A stretch of 64,000 nucleotides of DNA. Origin: Suillus spraguei. Lineage: Eukaryota > Basidiomycota > Agaricomycetes > Boletales > Suillaceae. Every line of letters starts with the position of its first letter. Position 1 is the stretch's first letter. Below the pieces are notes generated by a model. It saw only the letters and a program-made list of their open reading frames with translations, made no database searches and was not told the DNA's origin. The stretch is from the NCBI GenBank assembly GCA_016800925.1, contig JABCPU010000102.1, forward strand, positions 1 through 64,000. The letters are read 5' to 3'. This document shows positions 22,383-34,925 of the stretch, piece after piece. Position numbers and translations under genes: made by a program.

Positions 22383-25300
22383 AAGAAAAGAACTTCGTGT
22401 CCCAATCACCCTCCACTCGCGTACTCGTTTGAAATCCGTCGACACTACCGCTGTTATCGATTCCGGAGCAGCAGGAACATTCATCTCAGAAGAGTTTGTG
22501 AAACTCCATCAAATCACACGACGAAAACTCAAGGAACCATTTCGAGTTACAACGGCAGATGGAACTCTCATAAAAGGAGGACCAATCACGCATTACTGCC
22601 TCCTAGTGGTCAAAATTGACGATCAAACCATGTATGGAAAATTCAATATCACCAAACTCGGAAGGAGAGATCAAATCCTCCTTGGAATTCCTTGGTTACG
22701 AGCAATGAACCCAATTATAGATTGGGCTGCTGAAACGCTTGTCCTTTCAAGGACAGAGAAATCAGACGAGATCGAAATCGATCTGGACGAAGATCGAAAG
22801 AAGAACGGGTTGCCTCGACTCTTCAATCATAATAGGTGGCAACATTCCCGTCTTCCGAAACCAGTTATCGTGCCTTCTATGAAGTGCCCGAACATCCTGA
22901 ACCAGAAGTACGAATGCCACGTACTATTGAACCCACTCCACGTGTACAATTGCCGCGAGCAGTGTCACCGATCCCTCGCGTAGAGAAGCGCAAGAATGAA
23001 TCCGAACCCGAGCATCGGGTTGGACAAGAACCTATTGAGCAGCGGCCAATAGAAGAACAGAAGCAAGGAAAAAGGAAACCGGAAGAAGAACTCTCAGGAC
23101 GAAGCACCAACGTACCGAAACTAACCAAGTTCTTCGTTCCCCCGAAAACTCTTTCAGCTTCAATTGAAGAAATCCCGATAAAGATGAACCCGTGCCCTCG
23201 TTGATCCCAACTGAGGATGATGACCAATTGACACCATGAACGACGTCTGGCATGCACCAGAGGTACGCGAAATTTCCTCGTACGAACTAGGTGATGGAGA
23301 ATTTCTTGTGGAGTACGACACCGATGGGATTAGCATGAGGATCATAGAAGAAGTATCCATGGATACACCCTTGACACGTGATGGAACTTCTCAACTTGAA
23401 CAATCCTCCGATTACTCCACAATTCCTCTCCCTCCTCTGAAATATAGCAACAAGGCTCAGGAATTCGCCACGGAAGAAAAGGAAAAGAAAAAGAAATCCT
23501 TCGAAGAATTGGTCCCGGATTATCTGCACGACTTCGCGACGTCTTTGCTAAAGACGGGACTGAACAAACTACCCCCCGAACGCCCTGGTATCGATCATCG
23601 GATCGACACCAAACCCGGTTTTATCCCTCGTACGTCTAAGGTCTACCCGCTATCGGAAAAAGACGCGCTGCGTCAAAACGTTTATCGATGAAAACGTTGC
23701 GAAAGGTTTTATCTCAGAATCGAAATCACCTCAAGCTAGTGGTTTCTTCTTTGTAGGAAAGAAGAGTGGAGAACTGCGTCCCTGTCAAGATTATCGCTAC
23801 ATCAATGATTGGACAGTCAAGAATGCATATCCGCTCCCACTTCCTATTTCCCTTGTCGCACGTCTTCATAACGCACGGTTCTTTATGAAAATGGATATCC
23901 GGTCCGGTTATAACAACATTCGCATCCATCCTGATGACAGGTGGAAAGCTGCTTTTACCACGGAATTGGCCTCTTTGAACCGAACGTCATGTTCTTCGGC
24001 CTTTGCAATTCCCCAGCAACTTTCCAAGCATACATGAATCGCACCTTTCAACAAGAAATTAATGAAGGATGGATGGTTATCTATATGGACGATATCCTGA
24101 TTTTCTCTACGACAATGGCAGAACACGTGAACGGACCAGACGAGTTTTGATGAAGATAGAAAAGAACATCTGTTCTTGAAACCGGAGAAATGCACCTTCG
24201 ATGCGAAGAAGTGGAATACCTCGGAATGATAATTCGCCCCGGACAAGTTGCTATGGATACGCCAAGACCAAGGGAATCTCCGAATGGCCAATCCCGAAAT
24301 CTGTAAAAGATGTTCGGTCATTCCTCGGCTTTTGCAACTTTACCGCACGTTCATTTCCCACTATTCTGACATCGCCGACCCCTTATCGATTTGACAAAGA
24401 AAGATAAGGCCTTTGAATGGTCAACCGAATGTATGGACACCTTCGAAGAATTGAAACGACGCTTCACTTCCCAACCGGTACTCCGTAACCCTGATCCTTC
24501 CCGACAATTTGCCATTGCTACCGACGCTTCGCTTGTAGCAACTGGCGGAGTTCTCCTGCAGACTGATGAGAATGGTGTTTATCACCCTTGTGCATACCTC
24601 TCACAGTCTTTGAACCCCGCAGAACGCAATTACCAGATCTTTGATCGGGAACTCCTTGCCGTGATCCGGGCATTGAACGAATGGCGTCATTATCTCGAAG
24701 GAAACCCACACCCCGTCCTGGTATTCACCGACCATAAGAACCTTCTGTACTTTAGAAGTGCACAGAAGCTCACCCGTCGCCAAGCACGTTGGCAATTGAT
24801 TTTGTCTATCTATGACATGAACTGCATCACGTTGCAGGTACTAAATTAGCAGTACCTGATGCACTATCCCGCCGGCCTGATTATGACTCTGGCAAAGACG
24901 ATAACGAGGACCAGACCCTCCTCCCTGACGCTCTATTCGTTCGTCTTATTGACACTGACTTAAAGGATGTGCTGTCATCCTCTGACCCCTCGACGACCCT
25001 GTTTCAAAACAGCGTCTGACGCCCTTGATGGCGTGTGCCTTCCCCCATGAAATCGGCACTTTCTGATTGGAAGATTGAGGAGAACGTCCTCTATTTAAGA
25101 ATCGCGCTTATATTCCACCGGCGCATCGCTCCGATATCCTGAAAGGTATCATGATCATCCTACCGCGGGACACCCCGGTAGATTCAAAACTGAAGAACTC
25201 GTAAACGAGAAGCCTGGTGGCCTGCAATGGGCTCTTATATTCGGAAATACGTTGAGGGTTGCGCCCTTTGTCAGCAAATGAAAGCGGATACTCATCCCGT

Positions 25301-26344
25301 TCGACCCCCGCTCACGCCTATTCCTTCTCGGCTGTTCGCCCGTTCTCCCAGGTCTCTGTCGATCTTATCACTGACCTCCCTGTCTCTGGAGGCTTTGACA
25401 GTATCATGGTCGTGGTAGACCATGGCCTTACGAAGGGGGTAATTATTATCCCTTGTTTGAAAACTATCACTCAGAAGGTGTGGCTAAGCTATTTTTAAAA
25501 CATGTTACCGACGATTTGGACTCCATGACAAAGTCATCTCGGATCGAGGACCGCAATTCCTATCTCGCTTCTCAAAGGAACTTGCCCGACTTCTCGACTA
25601 CGTCATCGCTCCATCCACGGCTTACCACCCGCAGACTGATGGTCAAACGGAAAGGCTCAATCAAGAACTTGAACATATCTCGCATTTATTGCCGCAACAA
25701 CCCGAAGATTGGGTAGAACACTACCAATCGCCGAATTCGTCCACAACCACCGAAAACACGATGCAAGGAATGCATCACCCTTCTATTTGATGATGGGATA
25801 TGAACCACGTGCTATCCCCATCTGATCCCTGATTCATCCGTCCCCGCAGCAGAAGATCGAGTACGATCTCTGCAGAAGATAAGAGAAGAAGCAATCGCCT
25901 GTCACAACATTGCATGCAACAATGGCCGAACGATCCCGAGGAGATAAGTACATCCATGGAAGATCGGAGATAAGGTTTGGCTATCGCCGCTAATCTCAGA
26001 CTTAAACTCCCATCAAGAAACTGGCACCGAAACGATACGGACCTTTCCCGATCATCGATGTCTTATCACCCATCACGTTCACACTCAAGCTCCCTCCGCA
26101 GTGGAAGATTCACCCACGTTCCATGCTTCTGTCTTATCATCCTATAGCGAAACAGACGTACACGGACCGAATTTCCCTGAACCCCCCTGACATCATCGAA
26201 GAAGAAGAAGAATATGAAATTGAAGCAATCTTTCTCACAAAGGAACCGGCAATCGCCGACGTTATCTTGTTTCGTGGAAAGGATACTCATCGGGAGATAA
26301 CGAATGGCTCCCAGAAAAGAATCTGAAGAACTCCGCTCGAATCC
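22309..26344 (+). pseudogene. Element B Pol (protease to chromodomain), frameshifted
   Basis: The first piece (22309-22983) has the aspartic protease motif AVIDSGAAGTFIS and the LLGIPWLRAMNP flap region. A Pro/Glu-rich linker follows. Reverse transcriptase (about 23690-24330, YMDDIL at about 24085) and RNase H (24391-24849, ATDAS and FTDHKNLLY) are readable in separate frames. Integrase pieces (25227-25716, CALCQQMK zinc-finger half) and the acidic run plus start of the chromodomain (about 26190-26340) are also readable. At least eight single-base losses separate the pieces, compared with the better copies C and D. Not functional. Confidence 0.85.
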
Positions 26345-26429
26345 TAATGCTTATAAGAAGCAACACGCCCTCTGATTATTCCCCAGTCAAATCAACTCGC
26401 GTCAAGCACCTGATTAACTACTCTTCGAA

Positions 26430-27881
26430 ATGTCTTTCCCCACTGCTTACATTACACCCGTCGTCGCTGCCACCAATGACTCCGACTCTGAAACTGAACG
26501 ATACGGAACCCTCACCGCTGAAATTGATAATTCCTCTTACATCGAAGCCGCCATTCTCTGCGAGGGACATGCCCTCGAAATCGAAAGAATCCTCACTGAA
26601 AGAGGCGCCTTCCCTGCTCTCCTCATCGTCAACATCATTCGTATTGCAGCCCTCATTGAAGCCACTGCCAAAGAAACAACGGAAATTACCCTCCGTCACC
26701 GCTTCCTTCATCTTCAAAAACGCATTCGTGCTTACGCTATGTTGCTGCTTCCCGATTCCTTTAAGAATGATGTTGAAGAAGCTATTCACATCATTGCCGA
26801 GCGTCGAGCAGGTGTTGCTCGACCTCCCTCTCCGCAGGAAGATACGCCACTTCCTATCCCAGCACCCTCTTCTTCATGCGCTTATACTAGTCTTGATGCC
26901 TTTACTGGCTATGCACTGCTGTCCAAGAGATCGGACAACTTACAACAAGTTGTCGAAACCATTCAACAGTCAGTCACTGAAACAGAGCAGCTAGAAACTT
27001 AGTGGAAGAAGCTATTACCGATCTACAGCAGACGCAAAGTGATCTTGCCTCTCCACGAACCCCATCCCCATTCAACAACCAACCTCACCGCCCCTATTAC
27101 AGTCTCTCATGACCACCCGCATGGCTGTATGAACCATGCACAGAAGACCAGTTGAGGCCGCTAAACTACTAGGTATCTCTGCCACTGAGTTGGTAACACT
27201 AGGTCCTCGACTCCGCGACCTTCATATACACCCTCCTATGTCTATCCCATCGTCATTCGGTCCTATGGATCCATTTCACCGGTCTTAGTAAAAGACTTCG
27301 GATTACTTCTCCCTCTTCTCCACTGAACTCCTTGCGGCTGCCGAACGAGAAGTTACTCCAGATCTCCCCATGTCAGCATACACGTTGTCATCGCTCAGCA
27401 AGCGCAACTTAAGGGGCTAACACCCTTGCCTTAAAACGTATGACGAAGAAAAAGGGAAAGAAGCGCGCCAGATCCACTAGCCCACGCCTATCATTACCCG
27501 TCTCCCTTACGCAAAGTCTCTTCTAACCCTGACGAGAACATGAAATGCCGCGTCTGTGGATTACTAGGACATCGTCAAAAGAACTGTGCGGAATATCAAT
27601 GCAAGGTTTGCAGATATTGGTCGCCTACCCATTTATCCCTCTACTGTCCTCATCGAACGGGACCTCCTCCTTTCGAGTTAACTTGGAAAGACGAAGGATT
27701 CTATGACGCACTTTATGCTGGGAGAAACAACTCGATGAAGAACTATTCAAGCGCAAAAGAGAAGGGATTCCAAGTGGCGCGCTGGTCTTAAGAAGCTGAG
27801 TATATGCGGAGTGGATCCTTTGCTGATGAAGATTATGAATGGAGTGACGATCCTATCTATTATGCGAACCAAGATGAGTAA
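26430..27881 (+). pseudogene. Element B extra 3' ORF with zinc knuckles, frameshifted
   Basis: Begins MSFPTAYITP at 26430 and stays open to 27002. After frameshifts it resumes at 27540-27791 with two zinc knuckles (C-x2-C-x4-H-x4-C, then C-x2-C-x8-H-x4-C). The acidic C-terminal end is near 27881, just before the polypurine tract and 3' LTR. See the element C and E copies for the clearest zinc-knuckle versions. Confidence 0.75.
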
Positions 27882-27913
27882 AGCCGGTGACTTTACATGT
27901 AAACAGGGGGTAA

Positions 27914-28386
27914 TGTTACAATCGTACGTACCCCTATTCATTTTCTTACTTCATTTACCTTGTATATTACTAACGTGATTCTGACTCATATGCTCAACGC
28001 ATCTGTACTATAGTTGCCTTCCTCTTTGGATACGCACTTACATTCTCACGTCTCTTCTGGTCTGTGCGCACATATTGGCCTATTTAAGCACAGTGTACTT
28101 GTAGTAGATTCCCTACTTTAATCTTACTGGGTTTTACCTGGAATCTCCTTCGCTTAGGTCTCCAACCTAAGTCGTCTTGAATCGCCTCTAAGTCTAAGCA
28201 CTCCTTAGCCTTAGTCTCTATTCTTGCGGATACCTCTTAGACTTATCTTTGAGGCTGAACCCTTGATCGTACTCGGAACGCGTTCCTTGTACTTTCACCT
28301 TGTTCTCTTCTGGACATTGTAAGAACTCCCAGCAGACCGCCTGTGTCTTTTCACTGTCGCTGGTGACGCCACCCCAGTTCGTAACA
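27914..28386 (+). repeat. Element B 3' LTR
   Basis: 473 bp, TGTTAC...GTAACA, preceded by a short purine tract (AAACAGGGGGTAA). Diverged from the 5' LTR by many substitutions and small indels. Confidence 0.9.
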
Positions 28387-28429
28387 GGTATGTGAAGGGT
28401 ACTTGTTATCACATACACAGGTGGGCCCA

Positions 28430-28580
28430 GACACATATTAAATTAGACGGGTATTAGACGGGTGGGCTGAGAGTGTTATATAAATATTTATTAGATGGGT
28501 GGGCCGAGGGTGTTGTACAGTATATTATATTAGATGGGTGGGCCGAGGGTGGTATAAAATATAGACGGGTGGGCCCATGT
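28430..28580. repeat. AGACGGGTGGGCC tandem repeat
   Basis: Five or so units of (T)AGA(C/T)GGGTGGGC(C/T) separated by AT-rich spacers, with spacing of about 15-55 bp, directly right of element B. Possibly the end of the second KDZ unit. Confidence 0.7.
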
Positions 28581-28669
28581 GTATGATAATTGTAGACATG
28601 ACAGAGCTGAGGGAGTTGCATATCATCCAAATCAGAGGAGGTAATAAATCACAGTTACTGAGTTCCCGG

Positions 28670-28985
28670 AGCAGCAGGTGCTGTCTTGACATGGCCTTTT
28701 ATGGTGCTTAGGTTGTCTTGTAGAATGTGGAAACCGGGGTGCGAGGCTTGTGTTGCCCTACAAGACACCCAGTTACGACCCCTGAAAATCAGATGAAGCT
28801 TACCAAGTTCCGAGTTCCGAGTTCCAAGACCCGGGTCTCTGCTTGACATGGCCTTTTATGGCGCTTATGTTGTCTTGTAGAATGTGGACACCAGGGTGCA
28901 AAAAGTGGTTGCCCTATGAGATGCCAAGTTCCAAACCCAGGTCTTGACAAATGAATATCAGATATCCAGCACACTTCCAATCATC
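28670..28985. repeat. About 165-bp direct tandem repeat, two copies
   Basis: Copy 1 starts near 28672 and copy 2 near 28838; both carry CTTGACATGGCCTTTTATGG and GTTGTCTTGTAGAATGTGGA. GAGTTCCGAGTTCC-type tracts near the junction resemble the large satellite at 31300-33060. Confidence 0.75.
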
Positions 28986-29138
28986 TGGTATTTCACTGAG
29001 CAATGGATGATAATACAGCTTTGAAAGCCAACATCATTCAAGGTTCCCTTATCTGATCCTTGCTATCTCCACCCCCTTTAACACCAAAGTCTGGACATCC
29101 AGCATTCAGCGTCTGATTTCCCAATATCAACTTGCAAC

Positions 29139-31220
29139 ATGAACACTTCTTCCATGTCCACTTGTGACATAAAAATCTGGCGCACTTGGGCCCTGGCCAT
29201 CACTCATGAAGCAGGGGCATATACCGAACAAAAATTCAATGCAGAGAAGACTGGTGTTAAGACCGTACTCAAAGGTAGAGAGATCCGAAGGGCTTTGGCC
29301 TCAGTTCGTGCACTGTGCCCCTTTCTCGAGTAATGCCCCTTATTTCAAGGAGAAGTTATTCATCCGAAGATCCGGAAGGAGTTGCGTGACGGATCTGGAC
29401 GTCCGAAGGTATCGGATATGATACGTCCGAAGGTTATTCAGAACGTAAGGATAGAACAAAGATTAAGGCTAGCTTCGGAACGAGTTCCTAACTAGAAACT
29501 AATGGAGGTAGACTATCCGAAGATAGAGTCGGAGATATAGACTATAGGAATCAATCCTAAGTCTCGGAAGGTGACTTTAGAGCAGAGGGTGGCTCAAGTC
29601 CGGAAGAAGCAGAATGAGTAGAATCTAAGATGATATTCGAACTAAGGTTCTACGGAGATCTACAAGTGGTTTATATACTGTAGGTATCTAAGACAAATAA
29701 TCAGCAAGTCCGGGACCGAGGGCTATGTATGAAGTGTAACGGAAGTCTATTAGTTAATGCACAGCGGATCAGTAAGCATGAATCAGAAATGAACACAGGA
29801 AACGGATCAGTGACACAGGACAGAAATATAAACAGCCGGAATACCGGAAACAGGAGGAATGACGAAAGGAGATAGATGCAGATATACACAAGGGAGTTAA
29901 GGTGCGAGAAGTGAGCACATTCGGATGGATGGTCCAGACAGGATCTGTGGACCGGACGGATATGGAATCGATCGGATCTGGTCAGATATGGTCAGATCTG
30001 AGATTAGAAGTATGGTATATGACAACTGGAGGAGAACCAGTTATACCTTCTCCAAACCTGGACACTGATCTGGTGATGGCATGCAATCGCTTGGCTGATG
30101 TACTCATAAAGGCATATTAAAATCCCAGTGGGTCTTCCTGTAGATGTTGAAAATGTGTTTGATCATTCAAATTCCTTCATGACAGTTAAGATGCAGATTG
30201 ATATTGCAAGATATAGCAAATTGATATCCCCAAAGAACACTGGGCATAATGAGGAGAAAGAGGAGAAGTTGCTTGAGAGGTGTCCTCCTGGCCATGAGGG
30301 CACAAAGTTGGTGGACAAACCTGCCACAATTATCGATGTTTCCGGTACCATCATCGCATGGTACCTTCCAGACGCCCTGAACGAGACCACCCAGGTGCGT
30401 AATGTGTAGATTGTTACTCAATGGATATTGAATAACAAATGGTACCTACAGAAGGAAATCAGGGCAGCCACCAATTTGCTGGGTCCAAGCCTCGAAAAAA
30501 GTGTAAAGGCTGATGGCAATTGGCGATATAATCAAGAATGATTCAAACAGGGCTCGGAAAATGTTGGGTCAACTCCTGGATGCATCAATTTATCTCCGGC
30601 ATGGTTTCAACAGGGCCACGAGGTAGGATGTGATGAGATGGTGATTTCTGGAGTCAAACTCACCAATCCCATAGAATCTGTCAGATCCGGAGGTATCCGC
30701 ATCATTGAAGGGACCCTCCTCCGAGAATATCCTGAAAGCTATTGCAAGGCCGGCAGCCATCGCATTGGCGGCACTCAGGGTCATGCATCCTCAGCAGTAT
30801 TTTGCAGGGTTACAAGCCTTGTCACACCTCAGAGATAAGGCACTGAGCAAGGAACTGCCACAGATGCCAGAGACCCTGCAGTACTGGGCATCCGTGTTTA
30901 GCAGCCTCTCCATCATTTCCAATCGGGAAACCCCCAATCATCGAGATCATTTATCCATTCCTGAATGCTTTGATATTCTCACCACCGCGGGGAACTATTC
31001 TAATGCTTGGATGAGTATGCCAAGCCTTCAGCTGGAATTCAGGTATGATTTCAGCTGTATGATTGCATTTTCGGGAAGAATTGTGAGACATGGGGTTGAT
31101 GGAGTGGAAGGGGATCGGATTGCTTGGGCATGGTATATGAGGGATTCTGTGCACATTTATGCCAGGGTTCCCTCATGTGGATGGGCTAGGGTCGAAGGCC
31201 GCATACTAACCATGGTGTGA
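29139..31220 (+). pseudogene. TET/JBP-like 2-oxoglutarate/Fe(II) dioxygenase, interrupted
   Basis: Family members oxidise 5-methylcytosine (TET) or thymine (JBP); fungal copies are known to travel with KDZ transposons. The N-terminal helical part (29139-29254) is split by a solo LTR and resumes at 30030 (EPVIPSPNLDTD). Then come DVENVFDHSNSFM, PPGHEGTKLV and IIAWYLP, a 57-bp intron (30395-30451), CINLSPAWFQQGHE, and a 52-bp intron (30623-30674). The catalytic end has SNRETPNHRD with the HxD iron ligands at 30939-30947. The distal iron ligand His is in GRIVRHGV (31089-31091), and the 2-oxoglutarate Arg is probably in GDRIAWAWYMRD. TGA at 30539-30541 interrupts the frame, and the junction near 30110-30130 needs a frameshift or intron. 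Catalytic residues are intact, so the parent copy was probably active. The true start is unknown. Confidence 0.75.
29255..30024 (+). mobile_element. Solo LTR 1 (770 bp)
   Basis: TGTTAAG...ATATGACA flanked by exact ACTGG duplications (29250-29254 and 30025-30029). No internal element. A related solo LTR lies inverted at 35766-36534 and a longer one at 33481-34925. It splits the TET/JBP-like gene, and removing it with one duplication rejoins ...NAEKTG with GEPVIP in frame. Confidence 0.92.
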
Positions 31221-31299
31221 AAGATCAAAGAAGTTGAAAGAGTTGTTACCCATGTTAGTAGCAACACACGAACACCATGTACCAATTAGAGCATCAACA

Positions 31300-33060
31300 G
31301 TTCTGGAATTCAAGTCGGAAGTCGAGTTCCATGAATTGAGTCCCTAACTCTGTGTATCTCGGGACTCGGGACTCGATAATCGAAATTCGGAACTCAATGA
31401 TCGATAGTCCGAATTCAGGCTTGACACTCGGGACTCAGCAAAGTGTGAGGCAGCACAATGTGAGGCAACAGACTTTGATCCACACATTTTGACTGCCGAA
31501 CACCGAACCCTGGCAGCTGGCACTTGGCACTCGGGACTGATAACAATGTGAAAGATATGAATTCACATATAGCAAGTGCCGAACCCTGAACTCCGGCAGC
31601 CGGAACTCGGGACTCGGGACTCAGAACAATGTGAAAGATGTGAATTCACATATCTTAAATGCCAAACTCCGAACCCTGGCAGCCGCACTCGAAACTCAGA
31701 ATAATGTGCAAGTCATTGATCCACACATGTTGAGGGCCGAACTCCGAACCCCGGCAGCCGGCAGTCGGGACTTGGGACTCAGAGCAACATGAAAGATATT
31801 GATTCCCACATGTAAAGTGCCAAATGCCAAATGCCAAATGCCGAACCCTGGAACCCGGAACTCGGCACTCGGCACTCAGAATCATGTGAAATTTAGTGAG
31901 CCACATATGTTGAGGGCCGAACCCCAAACCCCGGCAGCCGGCAGTCAGGACTCGGGACTTAGAACAATGTGAAAGATACTGATTCCCACATGTAAAGTGC
32001 CAAACCCCAAACCCCGGCAGCTGGAACTCAGGACTCGGGACACACAACATTGTGAATGATATTGATGCACACATGTTAAGTGCCGAATGCCAACTGCCGA
32101 GCCCCAGCACCCAGAACTCGGCACTCAGCACTCAGAATAATCCACACATGTTGAGTGCTGAACCCCAAACTCCGGCAGCCAGAACTCGGGACTCACAACA
32201 TTGTGAATGATATTGATTCCCACATGTTAACAAATGCCAAATGCCAAGCCCTGGCACCTGGAACTCGGCACTCAGAATAATGTGAAATTTATTGATCCAC
32301 ACATGTTGAGTGCCGAACCCTGAACTCCGGCAGCCGGAACTTGGGACTCGGGACTCACAACATTGTGAATGACATTGATCCACACATGTTAAGTGCCGAA
32401 CGATGACTCCCGAGCCCCGGCACCCGGAACTCGGCACTTGGCACTCAGAATAATCCACACATGTTGGGTGCCGAACTCTGAACTCCAGCAGCCGGGACTC
32501 GGGACTCAGGACTCACAACATTGTGAATGATATTGATGCACACATGTTAAGTGCTGAACGCCGACTGCCAAGCCCCGGCACCCGGAACTCGGGACTTGGC
32601 ACTCAGAATAGTGTGAAAGTTATTGATCCACATATGTTGAGTGCCCAACCGCAAACCCCGACAGCTGGAACTCGGGACTCGCAACATTGTGAATAATATT
32701 GATGCACACATGTTAAGTGCCAAACGCCAACTGCCGAGCCCCGGAACCTGGAACTCGGCACTCAGCACTCAGAATAATGTGAAAGTTATTGATCCACACA
32801 TGTTGAGTGCCAATCCCCGCACCATCGCACAGATATCTATTTCATTTCAAACCTTGAGTGCTGAACCCCAAACCATGAAATCCGGTAGTCCACAATTTTG
32901 GGGTTTGGGGTTCAGTACCTAAGATTCGTGACTCGCCACTCAGAAATATGTGAGGCAATCTTGCCATTCGGAAGTCGAGTCCCATGAATTGAGTCCCAAA
33001 CTCTGAGTACCTCGGCACTTGGGCATTCGCCACTCAGCATTCAGGATTTAGGACTCTACA
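31300..33060. repeat. Satellite array, about 85-95-bp monomer
   Basis: About 17 imperfect monomers. Each has a (T)GTGAAAGATATTGATCC-like box, CACATGTTAAGTGCCGAA, and then a C/G-rich box built of CCGGCAGCCGGAACTCGGGACTCGG. Long open frames here come from the period and are not genes. It lies between the TET/JBP-like gene and the convergent gene to its right. Similar GTTCCGG/GAGTTCCG words occur near 28800 and 56040-56300. Confidence 0.88.
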
Positions 33061-33290
33061 TCCAGATCTTGAAATCCAGTCCTCGAAATCTGGAACAAAA
33101 TATTCAGGAGTCAAGACAATCATTTGGAGGAATATAATATTTGACATCATGTATGAAATGAAGACCTTTCTATTCTAAACACAGTGAAGAGGACTCCACT
33201 CCCTCTCTTCAATCTCTGTAGCATGTCAGTGTACATCTTCACCTCTGCCATTTTCTCATGGATACCCTCATCTTGCTCCTCCATCAATGC
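33061..33290. other. Right border of the satellite and possible last exon of the minus-strand gene
   Basis: On the minus strand 33181-33300 could encode a short helical segment (MEEQDEGIHEKMAEVKMYTD), in the right orientation to be a downstream exon of the gene at 33293-35440. The splice phase does not close cleanly, so I leave it as possible. Confidence 0.3.
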
Positions 33291-33480
33291 TACTAGGTGT
33301 GCTCAATCATCTTAAGTCCCATCACTGATGGGCCTGATGAGTCATTTACCTCCTCAGGAAGAACCAAGCCATCATCCTCAACTCCATTTTCCATCCAATG
33401 CTGGTAGTGAACAACACAGGACCTCATGATTTGACCCCATTGCCATGGTTCATTCAGAATTTCGGTGTGTCCCATCCACC

Positions 33481-34925
33481 TGTCATATACCGTACATTCA
33501 GGTCTGATCCATGGACATCTGGACACCCAATCAACATCCATCCATATCTAATCCATATCCATATCTGACTCAGTCCATCCATCCGATCTGATCCACTCAT
33601 CCGATCCATGTCCATATCCGATCCGTGTTCATATCCAGTCCATGTCCATATCCAATCCGTGTCCATATCCGATCCATGCTCATATCCGAAACTATTCCTG
33701 CGCACCTGCGCGTTACTCCTTTTAGGTTAATACCTGTGTCCGGCTTTCGGTTATCTCTGCACCTCTGGCTTTCGGTTATCTTGACTTCCGTCTTGATAAG
33801 ATATTTTGTATGAGTCTTATTTCCGAGTTCATAGCCTTGTGTTCCGCAATGCCTCAAACATAGCCTCGGACTATCCTTGCTTGCCTTCCGGCATGCTACC
33901 TACAGTATATAAACTTGTAGTACAACTCCTGCAGACCTTAGTCTGATTCATTGTTCCTACTTCTGTATATTCCTTTGATTACTCTGTATCCTGTTATCAT
34001 GTCTATATAACTCCGTTTCCATTCTTGCACTTGGGCTCCAGCTGTTGTAAGCTTCCGACTCAGGCCTATGGGATCACTCCCTAGGCTGGAGCTTTGATCC
34101 TATGTCCTATAATCTTTTCGGACTTTGTCCATCTCCGTCTATCATCTGTTTCACCCCCGACTCTACCTTTGGTAGTCTTATACTGTCTGTTTCTATTCCG
34201 GACCTTGTCCGGAGTAGTCTATACTATCTCTACACCATATCCGGACCTACTCCTCTCTAGTAGCCAACACTTCCTCTAAAATCCACAGAGCTATGCTCCT
34301 CCTCTGCTCCTCTGCTCCTCTGCTCCTCTGCTCCTCTGCTCCTCTGCTCCTCTGCTCCTCTGCTCCTCTGCTCCTCTGCTCCTCTGCTCCCTCCTCTGCT
34401 CCTCTGCTCCTCTGCTCCTCTGCTCCTCTGCTCCTCTGCTCCTCTGCTCTCTGCTCCTCTGCTCCTCTGCTCCTCTGAGCTCCAGACCTTCGGACCCCTA
34501 GTCCTCCGGATCCATCCTATCCTATCCTCTGACATCTATGGATCATCTTTCCCTCCAGAGCTCTGCTCCTATCCTGCCCTGGACTTTGTCCAGCGGTCCA
34601 TCCTTCATCTGTTCTACTTGGAGCTTGTTCCAGTAGTGTTACCATTACTCCCTACCTTCCGGAAATAGTTCCGGCGCATTCCCGCGCTCATCCGGAAGTC
34701 CATCGGAGCTCTGTCGAGCTATCCTGCCTTAGAGTTCGTCCGGACCCTCCATCCGGACTTCACCAGAACTCTCCCTTGGACTTCATCTGAAATTAAGGGC
34801 ACATACTCGGGTAAGGGGCACAGCATACGAGCTGAGGCCAAGCCCCTTTGACTTACAACCCTCCGGTACAACCCCATGTAAGACCAGGACTTCTTACTAA
34901 TCTCCGGTTTTGCATGGTCGTAACA
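33481..34925 (-). mobile_element. Solo LTR 3 (1445 bp, long variant)
   Basis: In plus orientation it reads TGTCATATACCG...GGTCGTAACA, flanked by exact CCACC duplications (33476-33480 and 34926-34930). Its ends match solo LTRs 1 and 2 (TATATGACA end, GGGGCACAG...GAGGCCAA tract), but it is almost twice as long. The difference comes largely from extra pyrimidine-rich sequence including the CTCCTCTG minisatellite. Confidence 0.85.
34293..34478. repeat. CTCCTCTG minisatellite inside solo LTR 3
   Basis: About 23 near-perfect 8-bp units (CTCCTCTG), with three shortened or slipped units. High uniformity suggests recent expansion. Open frames on both strands here are by-products. Confidence 0.95.

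Larger units (their letters stand above)
20805..28386 (+). mobile_element. Element B: chromovirus family 2, degenerate copy
   Basis: 7582 bp. LTRs of 474 bp (20805-21278) and 473 bp (27914-28386) begin TGTTAC and end GTAACA, and differ at more than a dozen positions. Internal order: Gag, protease, reverse transcriptase, RNase H, integrase, chromodomain, extra zinc-knuckle ORF. Many one-base deletions break Pol. The five bases before it (CTAGA) and after it (GGTAT) do not match, unlike all other LTR insertions here. The gene cut at its left edge does not continue on the right. Confidence 0.93.

Noticed and set aside
21660..22484. 274-codon minus-strand frame opposite element B Gag
   Set aside because: Shadow of the Gag frame; similar antisense shadows occur in the other copies and match no family.
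28387..28420. Continuation of the gene interrupted at 20804
   Set aside because: The sequence right of element B does not encode the expected C-terminal residues, and the 5-bp flanks do not match.
31655..32922. Several minus- and plus-strand frames of 60-158 codons
   Set aside because: They follow the satellite period and share its repeats; no domain and no codon signal.
31300..33060. Possible CRISPR array
   Set aside because: Monomers are contiguous and diverged, with no uniform short repeats separated by unique spacers, in an evident eukaryotic context.
34257..34535. Open frames of 61 and 92 codons in the CTCCTCTG tract
   Set aside because: Repeat translation inside a solo LTR; not genes.
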